Below, in pieces: positions 17,000 through 26,485 of a DNA stretch of 64,000 nt; the stretch's first letter is position 1, and each line of letters starts with the position of its first letter. Origin of the DNA: Photobacterium swingsii (lineage in GTDB: Bacteria > Pseudomonadota > Gammaproteobacteria > Enterobacterales > Vibrionaceae); the NCBI RefSeq assembly GCF_024346715.1, contig NZ_AP024852.1, positions 1,054,001 through 1,118,000 of the forward strand, read 5' to 3'. The notes below the pieces were generated by a model. That model searched no databases, was not told the DNA's origin, and saw only the letters and a list, made by a program, of their open reading frames with translations. Both the position numbers and the translations under genes were made by a program.

Positions 17000-18688
17000 G
17001 TGGATAAGGTTTGGCTTAACCGCTATCCGGAAGACGTACCGGCAGAAATTACCCCGGATCAATACCCATCGTTAGTTGAGATGTTTGAACAATCTGTTCA
17101 AAAGTATGCTGATCAAACAGCATTCATCAACATGGGCCAGGTGATGACCTTCCGTAAACTGGAAGAACGTAGCCGTGCGTTTGCCGCATATTTACAAAAT
17201 GAGCTAAAGCTTAAAAAAGGCGATCGTGTTGCCGTGATGATGCCTAACTTGTTGCAATACCCTATTGCGCTGTTTGGTATTTTACGTGCGGGTTGTGTTG
17301 TGGTGAATGTTAACCCACTTTATACCCCACGTGAACTTGAGCATCAGTTGAACGATTCAGGTGCGAAGAGCATTGTTATTGTCTCTAACTTCGCTCATAC
17401 GCTTGAAAGTGTAGTGAAAAATACGGGTGTTAAACACGTTATTTTGACGCGTCTTGGTGACCAGCTTTCACGCCCTAAAGGGACTTTGGTAAACTTTGTT
17501 GTTAAATACATCAAAAAGATGGTGCCAAAATACGATTTACCACATGCGATTTCATTACGCTCGGCACTGAGCAAAGGTCGTCGTATGCAGTATGTGAAGC
17601 CGTTCATGTCAGGTGATGATATTGCCTTTCTGCAGTACACAGGTGGTACGACGGGTGTGGCGAAAGGTGCAATGTTAACGCATCGTAATATGCTCGCGAA
17701 CGTGATGCAGGCGAAAGCCGCATACGGTCCAGTATTAACGGAAGGCCGTGAGCTTATCGTTACGGCTTTACCGCTATACCATGTGTTTGCACTAACAGTT
17801 AACTGCTTATTGTTTATTGAGATGGGCGGTCAAAGTTTATTAATCACCAACCCGCGTGATATTCCTACTTTTGTTAAAGAGCTGCAGCGTTACTCATTTA
17901 CTGCCATTACAGGTGTAAACACACTTTTCAACGCGCTACTTAACCATGCTGATTTCAGTAAACTGGATTTCAGTAACCTTCGCCTGTCAGTGGGTGGCGG
18001 TATGGCTGTGCAGCGTGCGGTTGCTGAAAAATGGAAAGCAACGACAGGTAATTACTTGCTTGAAGGCTATGGTCTGACGGAGTGTTCTCCTCTTGTGGCG
18101 GCATACCCATACGATCTGGTTGATTACAACGGCTCTATTGGTCTGCCTGTGCCATCAACGGAAGTCCGTCTTATTGATGACGAAGGAAATGTTGTGGGTA
18201 ATGATCAAGTGGGTGAACTACAGGTTCGTGGTCCACAGGTGATGAAAGGTTACTGGCAACGTCCTGAAGACACACGTGATATTCTGTCTGAAGATGGCTG
18301 GTTATCAACGGGTGATATCGTGCGTTTTGATGACGACGGCTTTTTGCATATTGTCGATCGCAAAAAAGACATGATCTTGGTATCTGGCTTTAATGTTTAT
18401 CCGAATGAAATCGAAGATGTTGTTGCCTTGCACGGTAAAGTCCTTGAAGTTGCAGCGATCGGTATGCCACATGAGGTTTCGGGTGAAGTTGTGAAGGTTT
18501 GTGTTGTTAAGCGTGATTCAACATTAACGCGTGATGATCTACTCGCACACTGTCGTGAACATCTAACGGGCTACAAAATTCCTAAAATTGTAGAATTCCG
18601 TGATGAATTGCCAAAGACCAATGTGGGTAAAATCTTGCGCCGTGCATTGCGCGAAGAGCAAGATAAAAAACTGAAGCAAGAAGCGTAA
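17000..18688 (+). CDS. fadD: Long-chain-fatty-acid-CoA ligase FadD
   Basis: Activates imported long-chain fatty acids to acyl-CoA using ATP, the first step of beta-oxidation; inner-membrane associated. From the GTG at 17000 the protein is 562 aa (E. coli 561) and starts [15 protein letters not shown] (16988-16992) is 7 nt before this GTG but only 1 nt before the alternative GTG at 16994. The ATP/AMP motif [12 protein letters not shown] is at about 213-224, with a second motif [11 protein letters not shown] and the FACS region [18 protein letters not shown]. No clear FadR operator was found upstream. Confidence 0.97.
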   Translation: MDKVWLNRYPEDVPAEITPDQYPSLVEMFEQSVQKYADQTAFINMGQVMTFRKLEERSRAFAAYLQNELKLKKGDRVAVMMPNLLQYPIALFGILRAGCVVVNVNPLYTPRELEHQLNDSGAKSIVIVSNFAHTLESVVKNTGVKHVILTRLGDQLSRPKGTLVNFVVKYIKKMVPKYDLPHAISLRSALSKGRRMQYVKPFMSGDDIAFLQYTGGTTGVAKGAMLTHRNMLANVMQAKAAYGPVLTEGRELIVTALPLYHVFALTVNCLLFIEMGGQSLLITNPRDIPTFVKELQRYSFTAITGVNTLFNALLNHADFSKLDFSNLRLSVGGGMAVQRAVAEKWKATTGNYLLEGYGLTECSPLVAAYPYDLVDYNGSIGLPVPSTEVRLIDDEGNVVGNDQVGELQVRGPQVMKGYWQRPEDTRDILSEDGWLSTGDIVRFDDDGFLHIVDRKKDMILVSGFNVYPNEIEDVVALHGKVLEVAAIGMPHEVSGEVVKVCVVKRDSTLTRDDLLAHCREHLTGYKIPKIVEFRDELPKTNVGKILRRALREEQDKKLKQEA

Positions 18689-18757
18689 GTTAGCCTTAGG
18701 TATTTCGATGGCTTTCGCCTTTGAAGACTATAATGGGTTACAATACGTAAAAGTATT

Positions 18758-18785
18758 AAAGTGCTGGCTGTTGCTGGCACTTTTT
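18758..18785 (+). terminator. Probable terminator after fadD
   Basis: AAAGTGC and GCACTTT (18758-18764, 18777-18783) with a 12-nt loop containing partial pairing, then TTTTTG. Confidence 0.6.
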
Positions 18786-18804
18786 GCGTTTTACTGTCGT
18801 GGTG

Positions 18805-18895
18805 AATACCAATTGAAGAATGCTCTCCCCTTGATAGGACTAGGTACTGAACGACCAGTTTAAAAGGTAGTGAGATAATTTTTCAATTCGGTATT
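18805..18895. repeat. 91-bp palindromic MITE-like element
   Basis: The element is bounded by AATACCAATTGAAGAA and the reverse complement of AATACCGAATTGAAAAA, a 16-bp terminal inverted repeat with one indel and one mismatch. It fills the fadD-rnd gap, carries no ORF, and shares its outermost ATACCAATT with the repeat at 27341. No target-site duplication could be read with confidence. Confidence 0.6.
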
Positions 18896-18963
18896 TCCAT
18901 ACGGCATTTTTATTTATAACCATAAATACACGGTGCACTCGGTAGTGCTAAAAAAGGTTTGCT

Positions 18964-20085
18964 GTGAAATTTGAAATCATAACGACAACAGAACGGTTAA
19001 CAACAGTATGTGAACAAGCGGCGACTCAGCAATATGTCATGCTTGATACTGAATTTGTTCGTACGCGTACGCTTTACCCTAAACTGGGTTTGGTACAACT
19101 TTTCGATGGCACGACCCTATCATTGATAGATCCTATTGCGATCGAAGAGATGGAACCATTATGGGCGTTGCTACGAGACCAGTCGGTAACGAAAGTTCTG
19201 CATGCGTGTGGTGAAGATTTAGAAGTGTTCCAGCATTATGCGGGTTGCTTACCTGTACCTATGCTGGATACTCAGTTGATGGCGGCATTCTTAGGCCATG
19301 GCATTTCAACGGGTTTTGGTGCTTTAGTCAGTGAGTATGTCGGTGTTGATCTTGAAAAGGGTGAGGCGCGGACTAACTGGATGGCACGTCCTTTAACCGA
19401 TAAACAGCTCGATTATGCTGCAGCTGATGTTTATTACCTTAAGCCTTTGTTTGAAACCTTGTTAACCAAGGTGCAAGAGAAGGGCAGAGTTGCAGCATTA
19501 GAAGATGAGTGCGCAAGCTTAATGCTAAAACGCACCCAGCAAACCGATCCTGATAAAGCGTACCTTGATATTAAGAATGCATGGCAGCTGAACCCACAGC
19601 AGTTAGCGGTACTGCAGAAGTTGGCGAAATGGCGTGTGCTTGAAGCCCGTAAACGTGACCTGGCTCTTAACTTTGTGGTAAAAGAACTAAGCCTTTGGAA
19701 AGTTGCGCGTTACAACATTAAATCCAAAGCCATGATGTTACGTGAAGAGTTTGATGAGCGTGAAGTACAACGTCATGCGGGTCGCTTAGTCAAAATGGTC
19801 TTTGATACGGAAGACATGAACCCTGCGGATTACCCAGAAAAAATCGTACGCTTGGTCGACTTAAGTGGCTATAAACAGCTGGTGAAGAAAATTAAAGATG
19901 AAGTAACTAAAGTGGAAGCTGAAACTGGATTAGCCTCTGAATTTTTAGCATCTAAAAAACAAATTAATCAGCTTATTTCGTGGGCCTGGAAGAATGAACG
20001 CCCGCAAGATAAAAAGCCTGAAATGCTAAAAACATGGCGTCAGCCGTTATTTGAAGCGCGCGTATTACCTTTGTTAGATCGCTAA
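18964..20085 (+). CDS. rnd: Ribonuclease D
   Basis: 3'-5' exoribonuclease that trims tRNA and other small RNA precursors. 373 aa. DEDDy catalytic residues are all present: D28 and E30 (MLDTEF), D85 (HACGEDLEVF), Y151 and D155 (LDYAAADVYYL). An HRDC domain follows at about 210-290. Start is GTG at 18964, with AAGG about 7 nt upstream. Sits between fadD and minEDC as in E. coli. The promoter region overlaps a palindromic repeat. Confidence 0.96.
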   Translation: MKFEIITTTERLTTVCEQAATQQYVMLDTEFVRTRTLYPKLGLVQLFDGTTLSLIDPIAIEEMEPLWALLRDQSVTKVLHACGEDLEVFQHYAGCLPVPMLDTQLMAAFLGHGISTGFGALVSEYVGVDLEKGEARTNWMARPLTDKQLDYAAADVYYLKPLFETLLTKVQEKGRVAALEDECASLMLKRTQQTDPDKAYLDIKNAWQLNPQQLAVLQKLAKWRVLEARKRDLALNFVVKELSLWKVARYNIKSKAMMLREEFDEREVQRHAGRLVKMVFDTEDMNPADYPEKIVRLVDLSGYKQLVKKIKDEVTKVEAETGLASEFLASKKQINQLISWAWKNERPQDKKPEMLKTWRQPLFEARVLPLLDR

Positions 20086-20108
20086 CGTTTACATAGTTAG
20101 CGAGATAC

Positions 20109-20141
20109 AAAAAAGCCACTGTTTTAAACAGTGGCTTTTTT
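20109..20141. terminator. Bidirectional terminator between rnd and minE
   Basis: Near-perfect hairpin AAAAAGCCACTGTTT/AAACAGTGGCTTTTT with T tracts on both strands. Confidence 0.93.
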
Positions 20142-20157
20142 AATGCGCAAAACTGGC

Positions 20158-20418
20158 TTATTTATCTTCAGGCAGTGTTACGTTGAGCTCTAAAACAGAA
20201 AGGTCTTCTTCTTTCTGATCTAAATTGACCGTCACTTGCTCAGGGCTGATCTGCACATACTTACGGATCACTTCCAGAATGTCTTGCTTCAGCTGTGGAA
20301 TATAGCTGGGCGTAGCTTGACTGGCTGAGCGACGTTCAGCAACGATGATTTGTAGGCGCTCTTTCGCTACATTCGCTGTTTTGGTTTTCTTTGGGCGGAA
20401 AAACTCTAGCAATGCCAT
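20158..20418 (-). CDS. minE: Cell division topological specificity factor MinE
   Basis: 86-aa protein that stimulates MinD ATPase and drives pole-to-pole oscillation, which keeps the FtsZ ring at midcell. The N-terminal amphipathic/membrane segment [11 protein letters not shown] is followed by the anti-MinCD helix (about 13-31, [17 protein letters not shown]) and the dimerising topological domain. Its start is 2 nt after the minD stop. Last gene of minCDE. Confidence 0.97.
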   Translation of the reverse strand: MALLEFFRPKKTKTANVAKERLQIIVAERRSASQATPSYIPQLKQDILEVIRKYVQISPEQVTVNLDQKEEDLSVLELNVTLPEDK

Positions 20419-20420
20419 TA

Positions 20421-21233
20421 TCAGCCTCCAAATAGACGTTTAAGGAAGCCTTTTTTCTCTTCCTCTAAGAAACGGAATGGGCGTTCCTCGCCCATCAGAC
20501 GTGCTACGGTATCAGCGTATGCCTGTCCTGCATCTGATTCTTTATCAAAGATGACAGGTTCACCTTTGTTTGATGCATTAAGTACAGCTTGTGATTCAGG
20601 AATAACACCAAGCAGAGGAATGTGTAGAATTTCTTCTACATCTTCAACACTTAGCATTTCACCTTGAACCACACGTGCTGGGTTGTAACGTGTTAACAGC
20701 AGGTGCGTCTTCACTGGTTCTTCTGCATTCTCTGCACGACGAGACTTAGAGTCAAGAATGCCAAGAATGCGGTCTGAATCGCGTACAGACGAGACTTCAG
20801 GGTTAGTGGTTACAATGGCTTCATCTGCAAAGTACAATGCCATTAGCGCGCCCGTTTCAATGCCTGCTGGAGAGTCACAAATAATAAACTCAAAACCCAT
20901 TTCAGTCATGTCGTTGAACACACGCTCAACACCATCTCGGCTTAGTGCATCTTTATCACGCGTTTGAGAAGCGGGTAAAACATATAAATTGTCTACACGC
21001 TTATCTTTAATTAGTGCTTGGTTTAGATTTGCTTCGCCGTTGATCACATTAACAAAGTCATAAACAACACGACGCTCACAACCCATAATCAAGTCTAGGT
21101 TACGCAAGCCAATATCAAAATCGATAACCGCTGTTTTTTTTCCGCTAACGGCTAAACCTGATGCAATTGCTGCGCTTGATGTTGTTTTACCAACGCCACC
21201 CTTACCAGAGGTAACAACGATAATACGAGCCAT
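20421..21233 (-). CDS. minD: Septum site-determining ATPase MinD
   Basis: Membrane-associating ParA/MinD-type ATPase that recruits MinC and MinE. 270 aa. Deviant Walker [11 protein letters not shown] (9-18) with the signature lysine K11 and K16, switch motif DFDIGLRN (about 38-45), and C-terminal amphipathic membrane-targeting helix (FLKRLFGG end). Spacing: 21 nt after minC and 2 nt before minE. Confidence 0.98.
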   Translation of the reverse strand: MARIIVVTSGKGGVGKTTSSAAIASGLAVSGKKTAVIDFDIGLRNLDLIMGCERRVVYDFVNVINGEANLNQALIKDKRVDNLYVLPASQTRDKDALSRDGVERVFNDMTEMGFEFIICDSPAGIETGALMALYFADEAIVTTNPEVSSVRDSDRILGILDSKSRRAENAEEPVKTHLLLTRYNPARVVQGEMLSVEDVEEILHIPLLGVIPESQAVLNASNKGEPVIFDKESDAGQAYADTVARLMGEERPFRFLEEEKKGFLKRLFGG

Positions 21234-21254
21234 TCATTAATTCCTTATAAAACG

Positions 21255-21917
21255 TTATAGAGCAAGAGGCTCTATGTTTAAATTATTTTCAGCAAGTGAG
21301 ATAACGGCACCTTTACCCCAGAACCCATCTTCAATTTTGTCGCTTAACCAAAAATTGCCATCAATTGACACAAGTTCAGGTTGAAGGTTGTGGCAGAAGA
21401 TACGCGCTTGTTTTTGTCCATTAGCACCTGCAATAGCGCGACCGCGTAATACGCCATATACATGAATACAGCCGTCAGCAATAATTTCTGCGCCTGCACT
21501 TACGTTACTCATTACCACCAAATCACAATTCTTTGCGTAAATTTGTTGGCCCGATCTCACGGGTGTGCGAATGATCCGTGTTGGCTCCATTGCTGGCACA
21601 TTGGGTTGAATTTGTTTGGCGGCATTCATAACCGCTAATCCAGCTTCTTTAGCGAGGCTTTGCATTTTTGTGTCTTTACAACCACTGATACCGACAGGAA
21701 TCATTCCAGCTTCAGTGATGCCTGCTTTCAGCTGTTTGAAGTCTATATTGGTGCCCGCATTTGAAATGTCGATGACAATGGGAGCGGCAGCAAAAAAATT
21801 GGGCGCTTGGTTCACTTTTTCTTTTAGGTGATCCGTTGCCTGCTGAATGTCTTCATTACTGAGATGAAGTGCTGAGAGCGTGAATGTGCTCCCTTTTAGT
21901 TCTGCCTGTTTAGTCAT
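21255..21917 (-). CDS. minC: Septum site-determining protein MinC
   Basis: FtsZ polymerisation inhibitor delivered to the membrane by MinD. 220 aa. N-terminal MinC_N domain (about 1-105, FtsZ-binding) and C-terminal beta-helix domain (about 118-215) with RSGQQIYAKNCDLVV and the glycine-rich AGAEIIADGCIHVYG repeats. Length is usual for the family. First gene of the leftward minCDE operon. Divergent from ycgL, sharing a 222-bp region. Confidence 0.97.
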   Translation of the reverse strand: MTKQAELKGSTFTLSALHLSNEDIQQATDHLKEKVNQAPNFFAAAPIVIDISNAGTNIDFKQLKAGITEAGMIPVGISGCKDTKMQSLAKEAGLAVMNAAKQIQPNVPAMEPTRIIRTPVRSGQQIYAKNCDLVVMSNVSAGAEIIADGCIHVYGVLRGRAIAGANGQKQARIFCHNLQPELVSIDGNFWLSDKIEDGFWGKGAVISLAENNLNIEPLAL

Positions 21918-22139
21918 AGTCTTTTTACTGACTGAAGCGAAATTAGCCGTTCAGATACGTTATCACATAGGTATAAGCATGTTATATTCCAAACTGTTTA
22001 TCAGCAAGCTATCCTTGCTCTAGCGTTGTAAATTCAGACAAAGCTCTCATCTGGTCAGTGAAAATATTCCTTATTCTAGGGAATGAAATCTCAGTTATAA
22101 GGTCAGATGTAATTAAGAGCGTAACTAACAGGCAGCAAA

Positions 22140-22421
22140 ATGTTTTGTTCAATCTATAAAAGTCCAAAGAAAGAAAATACGTACCTATATGTTATTAAGA
22201 AGGACGATTTCTCGGCTGTGCCTGAAACGTTACTCGCAACATTCGGTACACCACAACTTGTCATGGTGGTGAAGTTAGCTGGCGATCGCAAATTAGCGGG
22301 CGCAGACATTGAAAAAGTGAAATCAGATTTAGCCACTGTCGGTTATTATTTACAATTGCCGCCTCCAGTGACTAATTTATTAGATGAATATAAAGCAGCC
22401 AAGGCGGCTATAAAGTCTTAA
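22140..22421 (+). CDS. ycgL: YcgL domain protein
   Basis: 93-aa cytoplasmic protein with the YcgL domain (alpha/beta, unknown biochemical function). Family features visible are the opening [27 protein letters not shown] and the YYLQLPPP motif. Divergent from minC, a conserved arrangement, and followed after 7 nt by a lytic transglycosylase gene, so the two are probably cotranscribed. Confidence 0.93.
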   Translation: MFCSIYKSPKKENTYLYVIKKDDFSAVPETLLATFGTPQLVMVVKLAGDRKLAGADIEKVKSDLATVGYYLQLPPPVTNLLDEYKAAKAAIKS

Positions 22422-22428
22422 GGTTTAT

Positions 22429-23394
22429 ATGTATAAGCGTTTGATTTCGGTCTTAGTGGCCATAGGGATAGGTACATCCACCGCAGCTTTTGCAGATGAA
22501 GGGTTTGATAAATACGTTGAAAGCTTAAAAACGGAAGCAAAAGAGTCCGGTATTAGTGCTAGCACTATTACGGCTGCTTTTGAGGGAATCACTTTTACCG
22601 AACGCGCTGTTAAAGCCGACAAGAATCAGCCAGAAAAAAAGCTCACCCTGGATGAGTATATTCCTCGAGCTGTACCTGATTGGAAAGTAAAGCAAGCGAA
22701 CCAGCTGTATCAAAAGCATCGAAAAACGCTTGAGGCAGTAGGAAAAAAATATGGTGTTCAGCCACGTTTTATTGTTGCGCTTTGGGGAGTAGAGAGTAAT
22801 TTCGGCCGCCTTATGGGTAATTATAATGTGGTAGAAGCGCTTTCAACTTTGGCTTATGAAGGACGCCGCGAAGCATTTTTTAGAAAGCAAGTCATGGCTG
22901 CATTACAAATATTAGATGAAGGCCATATCGCTGCAAAGGATATGAAAGGTTCATGGGCTGGCGCAATGGGGCAACCTCAGTTTATGCCAACCTCCTTTTT
23001 AACGTTTGCAGTGGATGGAAATAACGACGGACGAGTCGATATTTGGAATACCCAAGCGGATGTTTTTGCTTCAGCGGCTAATTACCTGAGTAAATCTGGC
23101 TGGGATGATGCGTATACTTGGGGACGACAAGTCAGTATTCCTAGCTTGCCTGAAAATCTTAAAGGCGTGCAATTAGAAAAAGCGAAAACATTAAGTGAAT
23201 GGCAAGGTTTAGGTGTACGCAAGTTAGATGGTAGCGCCTTACCTAACGTTGATATTGATGCATGGTTGATACAGCCAGATGATCAACATGGCCGTGCTTA
23301 TCTCATTTATGATAATTACCAGACATTGCTTAAATGGAATAGATCGCATTATTTCGCACTTGCTGTAAGTCATTTAGCTGACCGTATTCGCTAA
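22429..23394 (+). CDS. Periplasmic lytic murein transglycosylase (MltB-like, SLT_2)
   Basis: Cleaves the MurNAc-GlcNAc bond of peptidoglycan with formation of 1,6-anhydroMurNAc. 321 aa with a cleavable signal peptide (about 1-22, ending AAFA). The catalytic Glu is E122 in ALWGVESNFGR, and the MltB signature continues through VVEALSTLAYEGRR and GSWAGAMGQPQFMPTSF. No lipobox, so it is soluble, unlike E. coli MltB. No C-terminal peptidoglycan-binding domain is evident. Starts 7 nt after ycgL. Confidence 0.93.
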   Translation: MYKRLISVLVAIGIGTSTAAFADEGFDKYVESLKTEAKESGISASTITAAFEGITFTERAVKADKNQPEKKLTLDEYIPRAVPDWKVKQANQLYQKHRKTLEAVGKKYGVQPRFIVALWGVESNFGRLMGNYNVVEALSTLAYEGRREAFFRKQVMAALQILDEGHIAAKDMKGSWAGAMGQPQFMPTSFLTFAVDGNNDGRVDIWNTQADVFASAANYLSKSGWDDAYTWGRQVSIPSLPENLKGVQLEKAKTLSEWQGLGVRKLDGSALPNVDIDAWLIQPDDQHGRAYLIYDNYQTLLKWNRSHYFALAVSHLADRIR

Positions 23395-23414
23395 AAAAAT
23401 CGAGCATATACTTT

Positions 23415-23443
23415 AAAGCCAGAGCCCGCGCTCTGGCTTTTTT
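23415..23443 (+). terminator. Terminator after the lytic transglycosylase
   Basis: 11-bp stem AAAGCCAGAGC/GCTCTGGCTTT with a CCGC loop and T tract. Confidence 0.92.
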
Positions 23444-23737
23444 GTTATATTTATCAATAGTGTGAGATGGCTCACTCTGGCATGATTTGTTTTGATGTTA
23501 ATACCTATTCTCGACTGCCTTCATGATACGAATTATCCCTATGAATAGAACCTTTGATCGTAAAAGACTTTCTTCGTGCTGTTTGTCACATTGAAGCTTG
23601 GGCGTGTGTTGAGTACCTGCAAAGAATGCATTTTTGGCAAAGTTAGAGCTAATTCGCTTCTATTGAGCAAGACGACGCAGACAATTAGCAAGGAGAGAGT
23701 GAGCGAGAGAGAGGAAATAATCCTGATGTAAAGGTAC
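23444..23737. other. Unexplained intergenic segment before hns terminator
   Basis: About 294 bp without a convincing gene. It holds a small hairpin GTGAG-ATGG-CTCAC near 23461-23474 and a purine-rich GAGAGAGTGAGCGAGAGAGAG tract near 23693. A 66-aa minus frame (23539-23739) ends in low-complexity Ser/Leu and has no Shine-Dalgarno. It could be a decayed repeat or an unrecognised small RNA. Confidence 0.4.
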
Positions 23738-23760
23738 AAAAAAACCCAGACAGTGCTGGG
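23738..23760 (-). terminator. hns terminator
   Basis: On the minus strand CCCAG/CTGGG (23745-23749, 23756-23760) is followed by seven U (23738-23744). Confidence 0.85.
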
Positions 23761-23780
23761 CTTTTATCAAGAATTAGAAA

Positions 23781-24182
23781 TTAGATTTCAAATTCTTCTA
23801 GAGAGCGACCTTGGTCTAGTGCAGTTTTAAGTGCTGAAGGTGTGCGACCTTGACCAGTCCATGTTTTTTCTTCGCCGTTTTCGTCAACGAATTTATATTT
23901 AGCAGGGCGAGCAGCACGTTTTGCTTTTGGTGCTTTAGCGCCACCTAGAGAACCTAATAGTTCTTCTGGGTCGATACCGTCTGCTAGCAGCATTTCACGG
24001 TATTGGTTTAGTTTCTCTGTACGTTCTTTTTCTTTAGCAATTTCTTCAGCTTCAGATTCTTCACGCTCAGAAACGACTGTTTGAAGTTTTTCTAGGCCTT
24101 CTTGAAGTTGCTCTAGAGTATATTCACGAGCAAGAGCGCGTAGGCTACGTAGGTTTAATAGTGCTTTTAATGCGTCAGACAT
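23781..24182 (-). CDS. hns: Histone-like nucleoid-structuring protein H-NS
   Basis: Nucleoid protein that binds AT-rich DNA and silences transferred genes. 133 aa. Residues 1-90 are the helical/coiled-coil oligomerisation region (Glu-rich, [16 protein letters not shown]). A linker rich in Lys/Ala/Pro follows. The DNA-binding domain has the family signature [12 protein letters not shown] near 107-118, including the QGR hook that enters the minor groove. Its own upstream region (24183-24540) is very AT-rich, which fits autoregulation. Confidence 0.96.
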   Translation of the reverse strand: MSDALKALLNLRSLRALAREYTLEQLQEGLEKLQTVVSEREESEAEEIAKEKERTEKLNQYREMLLADGIDPEELLGSLGGAKAPKAKRAARPAKYKFVDENGEEKTWTGQGRTPSALKTALDQGRSLEEFEI

Positions 24183-24550
24183 TTTTTATTTCCTGTTCAT
24201 TTAAACTGGCTTGAAATAAGAATAGCAGTCAAGAGTTAATAAATGCAATAGTAATACTTCATATCTAATTTGCCAAACAAATTATTAATTAAAGTTATTA
24301 ATAATTATTAATTTTAGGTTTTTTACGCTTTTTAGTAATTAGTTTTATGTTGTTTTAAAGTAAATGTGACCTAGTTATAAAATTGAATGAATAATAGAGA
24401 GAATTCTAAAGGTGGCCCTATTAGTAACTCAATAGGCTGTTGGCTTGTTCGTTTTTTGAGCTTGATGGTAAAATTATTCACTGTTTATGTTAAAAAATTC
24501 ACGCTAACTTATTGCATCTTTGATTCGATTCCGTAGAATGGTTTGTACCT
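24183..24550. promoter_or_regulatory. AT-rich hns upstream region
   Basis: This gene-free stretch is strikingly AT-rich over about 24230-24400, with many A/T steps suited to H-NS binding. It must contain the divergent hns promoter and the promoter of the riboswitch RNA. No unambiguous boxes were fixed by eye. Confidence 0.5.
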
Positions 24551-24552
24551 TC

Positions 24553-24697
24553 TTAAGGGTAGAGGCGCATTGTCTATAAGTAATTTGCTGGAGGTGATTC
24601 CGTTGATAGCAAATGAAAGGAGCCAATGCCGAAGTGAGAAAGGGCTGTCAAACCTTCTTGCTGGGGTTGTCATCGAATAGAGGCAACACTGCCATAG
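24553..24697 (+). ncRNA. Lysine riboswitch (L-box) aptamer
   Basis: Conserved L-box elements occur in the right order: AGAGGCGC (24561-24568), AGTAA (24579-24583), GGAGG (24590-24594), GAAAGGAGCC (24615-24624), TGCCGAAG (24627-24634), CTGGGGTTGTC (24661-24671), and the closing region CAACACTGCC (24684-24693). Candidate P1 pairing is GGTAG (24558-24562) with CTGCC (24689-24693). It precedes an NhaC-family transporter, the known target (LysW) of this riboswitch in Vibrionaceae and Shewanella. Confidence 0.87.
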
Positions 24698-24829
24698 TAT
24701 ATAATTACATTAACTATGGAGCGCTACTGTGGGGTCGGAGGGTTTTCTTACTCTCTATATAGGCATCTCATCATGGCACACTTGTGTCAGCAGTAGATCT
24801 CCAACCAAGATTCGGTTGTAGTAGAGATC
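24692..24829 (+). promoter_or_regulatory. Riboswitch expression platform with SD-sequestering hairpin
   Basis: CCATAGT/ACTATGG (24692-24698, 24713-24719) uses the 3' strand of P1, so it competes with the aptamer. Just before the start codon GATCTC (24796-24801) pairs with GAGATC (24824-24829), and CAACC (24802-24806) with GGTTG (24814-24818). Together these enclose the Shine-Dalgarno, which ends at the base before the ATG. CTACTG (24724-24729) can pair with CAGTAG (24791-24796). No U-tract terminator is seen, so control looks translational. Confidence 0.65.
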
Positions 24830-26425
24830 ATGAACATTGTAGATTTTTCAAATTCCTCCATTTCATTATTGCCCCCATTGGTGGCATTGGGTCTAGCGAT
24901 TTTAACGCGTCGCGTTTTGCTTTCGCTTGGTATGGGTGTTGCTTTAGGTGCACTATTACTAACGGACTTTTCCTTCACTCATTCAGCAAGTTACATCGGT
25001 ACAACGGTTAAGGGTTTATTCATCGATGACGGTGCAATAAATAGCTGGAACATGAGTATTGTTGCCTTCCTTATCATCTTAGGTATGACAACAGCACTAT
25101 TAACCCTGTCAGGTGGTACTCGCGCTTTTGCTGAATGGGCACAAACGCGGATTAAAACCAAACGCGGCTCTAAGCTTCTTGCTGCATTTTTAGGCGTGTT
25201 CATTTTTGTAGACGACTATTTTAATAGCCTAGCAGTAGGTGCGATTGCCCGTCCTGTGACTGACCGTTACTATGTTTCACGTGCGAAACTTGCGTACATT
25301 CTCGATTCCACTGCTGCGCCTATGTGTGTACTGATGCCAGCATCAAGCTGGGGCGCATACATAATTACGATTGTTGGTGGTATTTTAGTTTCACACGGTG
25401 TGACTGAATATTCAGCGCTAGGTGCATTTATGCAACTTGCACCAATGAATTTTTATGCCGTGTTTGCTTTGTTGATGGTTTTTGTTGTGTCTTGGTTCCA
25501 AATTGATGTTGGTCCAATGCTAAAGCATGAATTAGAGGCAAGTCGTGGCCATGGTTTTGATGAAGGTGATGACGACAACCAAGCAAAAGATCTCAATGAT
25601 GAACTAGAAATTGAAGAAAGTGCGAATGGTCGCGTGTCTGATTTGGTGATGCCAATCGTTGCATTGATTGTGGCAACCTTCTTCTTCTTAATCTTTACGG
25701 GTTACCAAGCACTTGCAGCTGATGGCCAAGCATTTAACCTTTTAGGTGCGTTTGAAAATACCGATGTTGGTGCATCGCTGTGCTACGGTGGTGTGATTGG
25801 CTTCATTTGTGCGTTAATTCCTGTTATTCGCCAGCGTATTCCTGTTTCTGATGTCGTGAGCACGCTATGGATTGGTGCTAAATCTATGTTTGGCGCAATT
25901 TTAATTCTTTTATTTGCGTGGAGTATTGGTAGCGTCATTGGTGACATGGCAACAGGTAAATACCTGTCTACTTTGGTTCAAGGTAATGTGAACCCTATGC
26001 TACTGCCTGTTATTTTATTTGCGCTTGCAGGTGTGATGGCATTCTCAACCGGTACGTCATGGGGGACATTCGGTATTATGTTACCTATTGCCGGTGACTT
26101 GGCTGGAGCTACGGACATTGCTTTAATGCTGCCTATGCTCGCCGCTGTGCTTGCTGGTTCTGTTTTTGGTGATCACTGTTCACCAATTTCAGATACAACT
26201 ATCTTGTCTTCAACAGGTGCACGTTGCCACCATATAGACCACGTATCGACACAGCTGCCTTATTCATTGTCTGTTGCACTTGTCTCCGCAGTTGGTTTCG
26301 TTGTGCTTGGTTTTACAGATTCCTTAGCGGTATCTTTCCTTGCTGCGACACTGGCATTTATTCTCGTGTGTGCGACATTGGGCTGGTTATCGCGTCGTCG
26401 TTTATCATCACCGGTGAATGCGTAA
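24830..26425 (+). CDS. NhaC-family transporter, predicted lysine transporter (LysW type)
   Basis: 531-aa polytopic inner-membrane protein of the NhaC family (ion/H+ antiporter fold). Roughly 11-13 transmembrane helices are visible. Conserved blocks include FVDDYFNSLAVG (about 124-135), LDSTAAPMCVLMPASSWGAY, GTSWGTFGIMLP and GDHCSPISDTTILSS. A charged cytosolic loop (about 235-265) is rich in Asp/Glu. Databases would call it a Na+/H+ antiporter, but the lysine riboswitch in its leader argues for lysine as substrate. Whether it imports or exports lysine is not decidable from sequence. Confidence 0.85.
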   Translation: MNIVDFSNSSISLLPPLVALGLAILTRRVLLSLGMGVALGALLLTDFSFTHSASYIGTTVKGLFIDDGAINSWNMSIVAFLIILGMTTALLTLSGGTRAFAEWAQTRIKTKRGSKLLAAFLGVFIFVDDYFNSLAVGAIARPVTDRYYVSRAKLAYILDSTAAPMCVLMPASSWGAYIITIVGGILVSHGVTEYSALGAFMQLAPMNFYAVFALLMVFVVSWFQIDVGPMLKHELEASRGHGFDEGDDDNQAKDLNDELEIEESANGRVSDLVMPIVALIVATFFFLIFTGYQALAADGQAFNLLGAFENTDVGASLCYGGVIGFICALIPVIRQRIPVSDVVSTLWIGAKSMFGAILILLFAWSIGSVIGDMATGKYLSTLVQGNVNPMLLPVILFALAGVMAFSTGTSWGTFGIMLPIAGDLAGATDIALMLPMLAAVLAGSVFGDHCSPISDTTILSSTGARCHHIDHVSTQLPYSLSVALVSAVGFVVLGFTDSLAVSFLAATLAFILVCATLGWLSRRRLSSPVNA

Positions 26426-26485
26426 AAATTAGAACAAATACAAGTGATTGAACAGCATTAGATTCATTTTGCTTTGTTAATAAAA

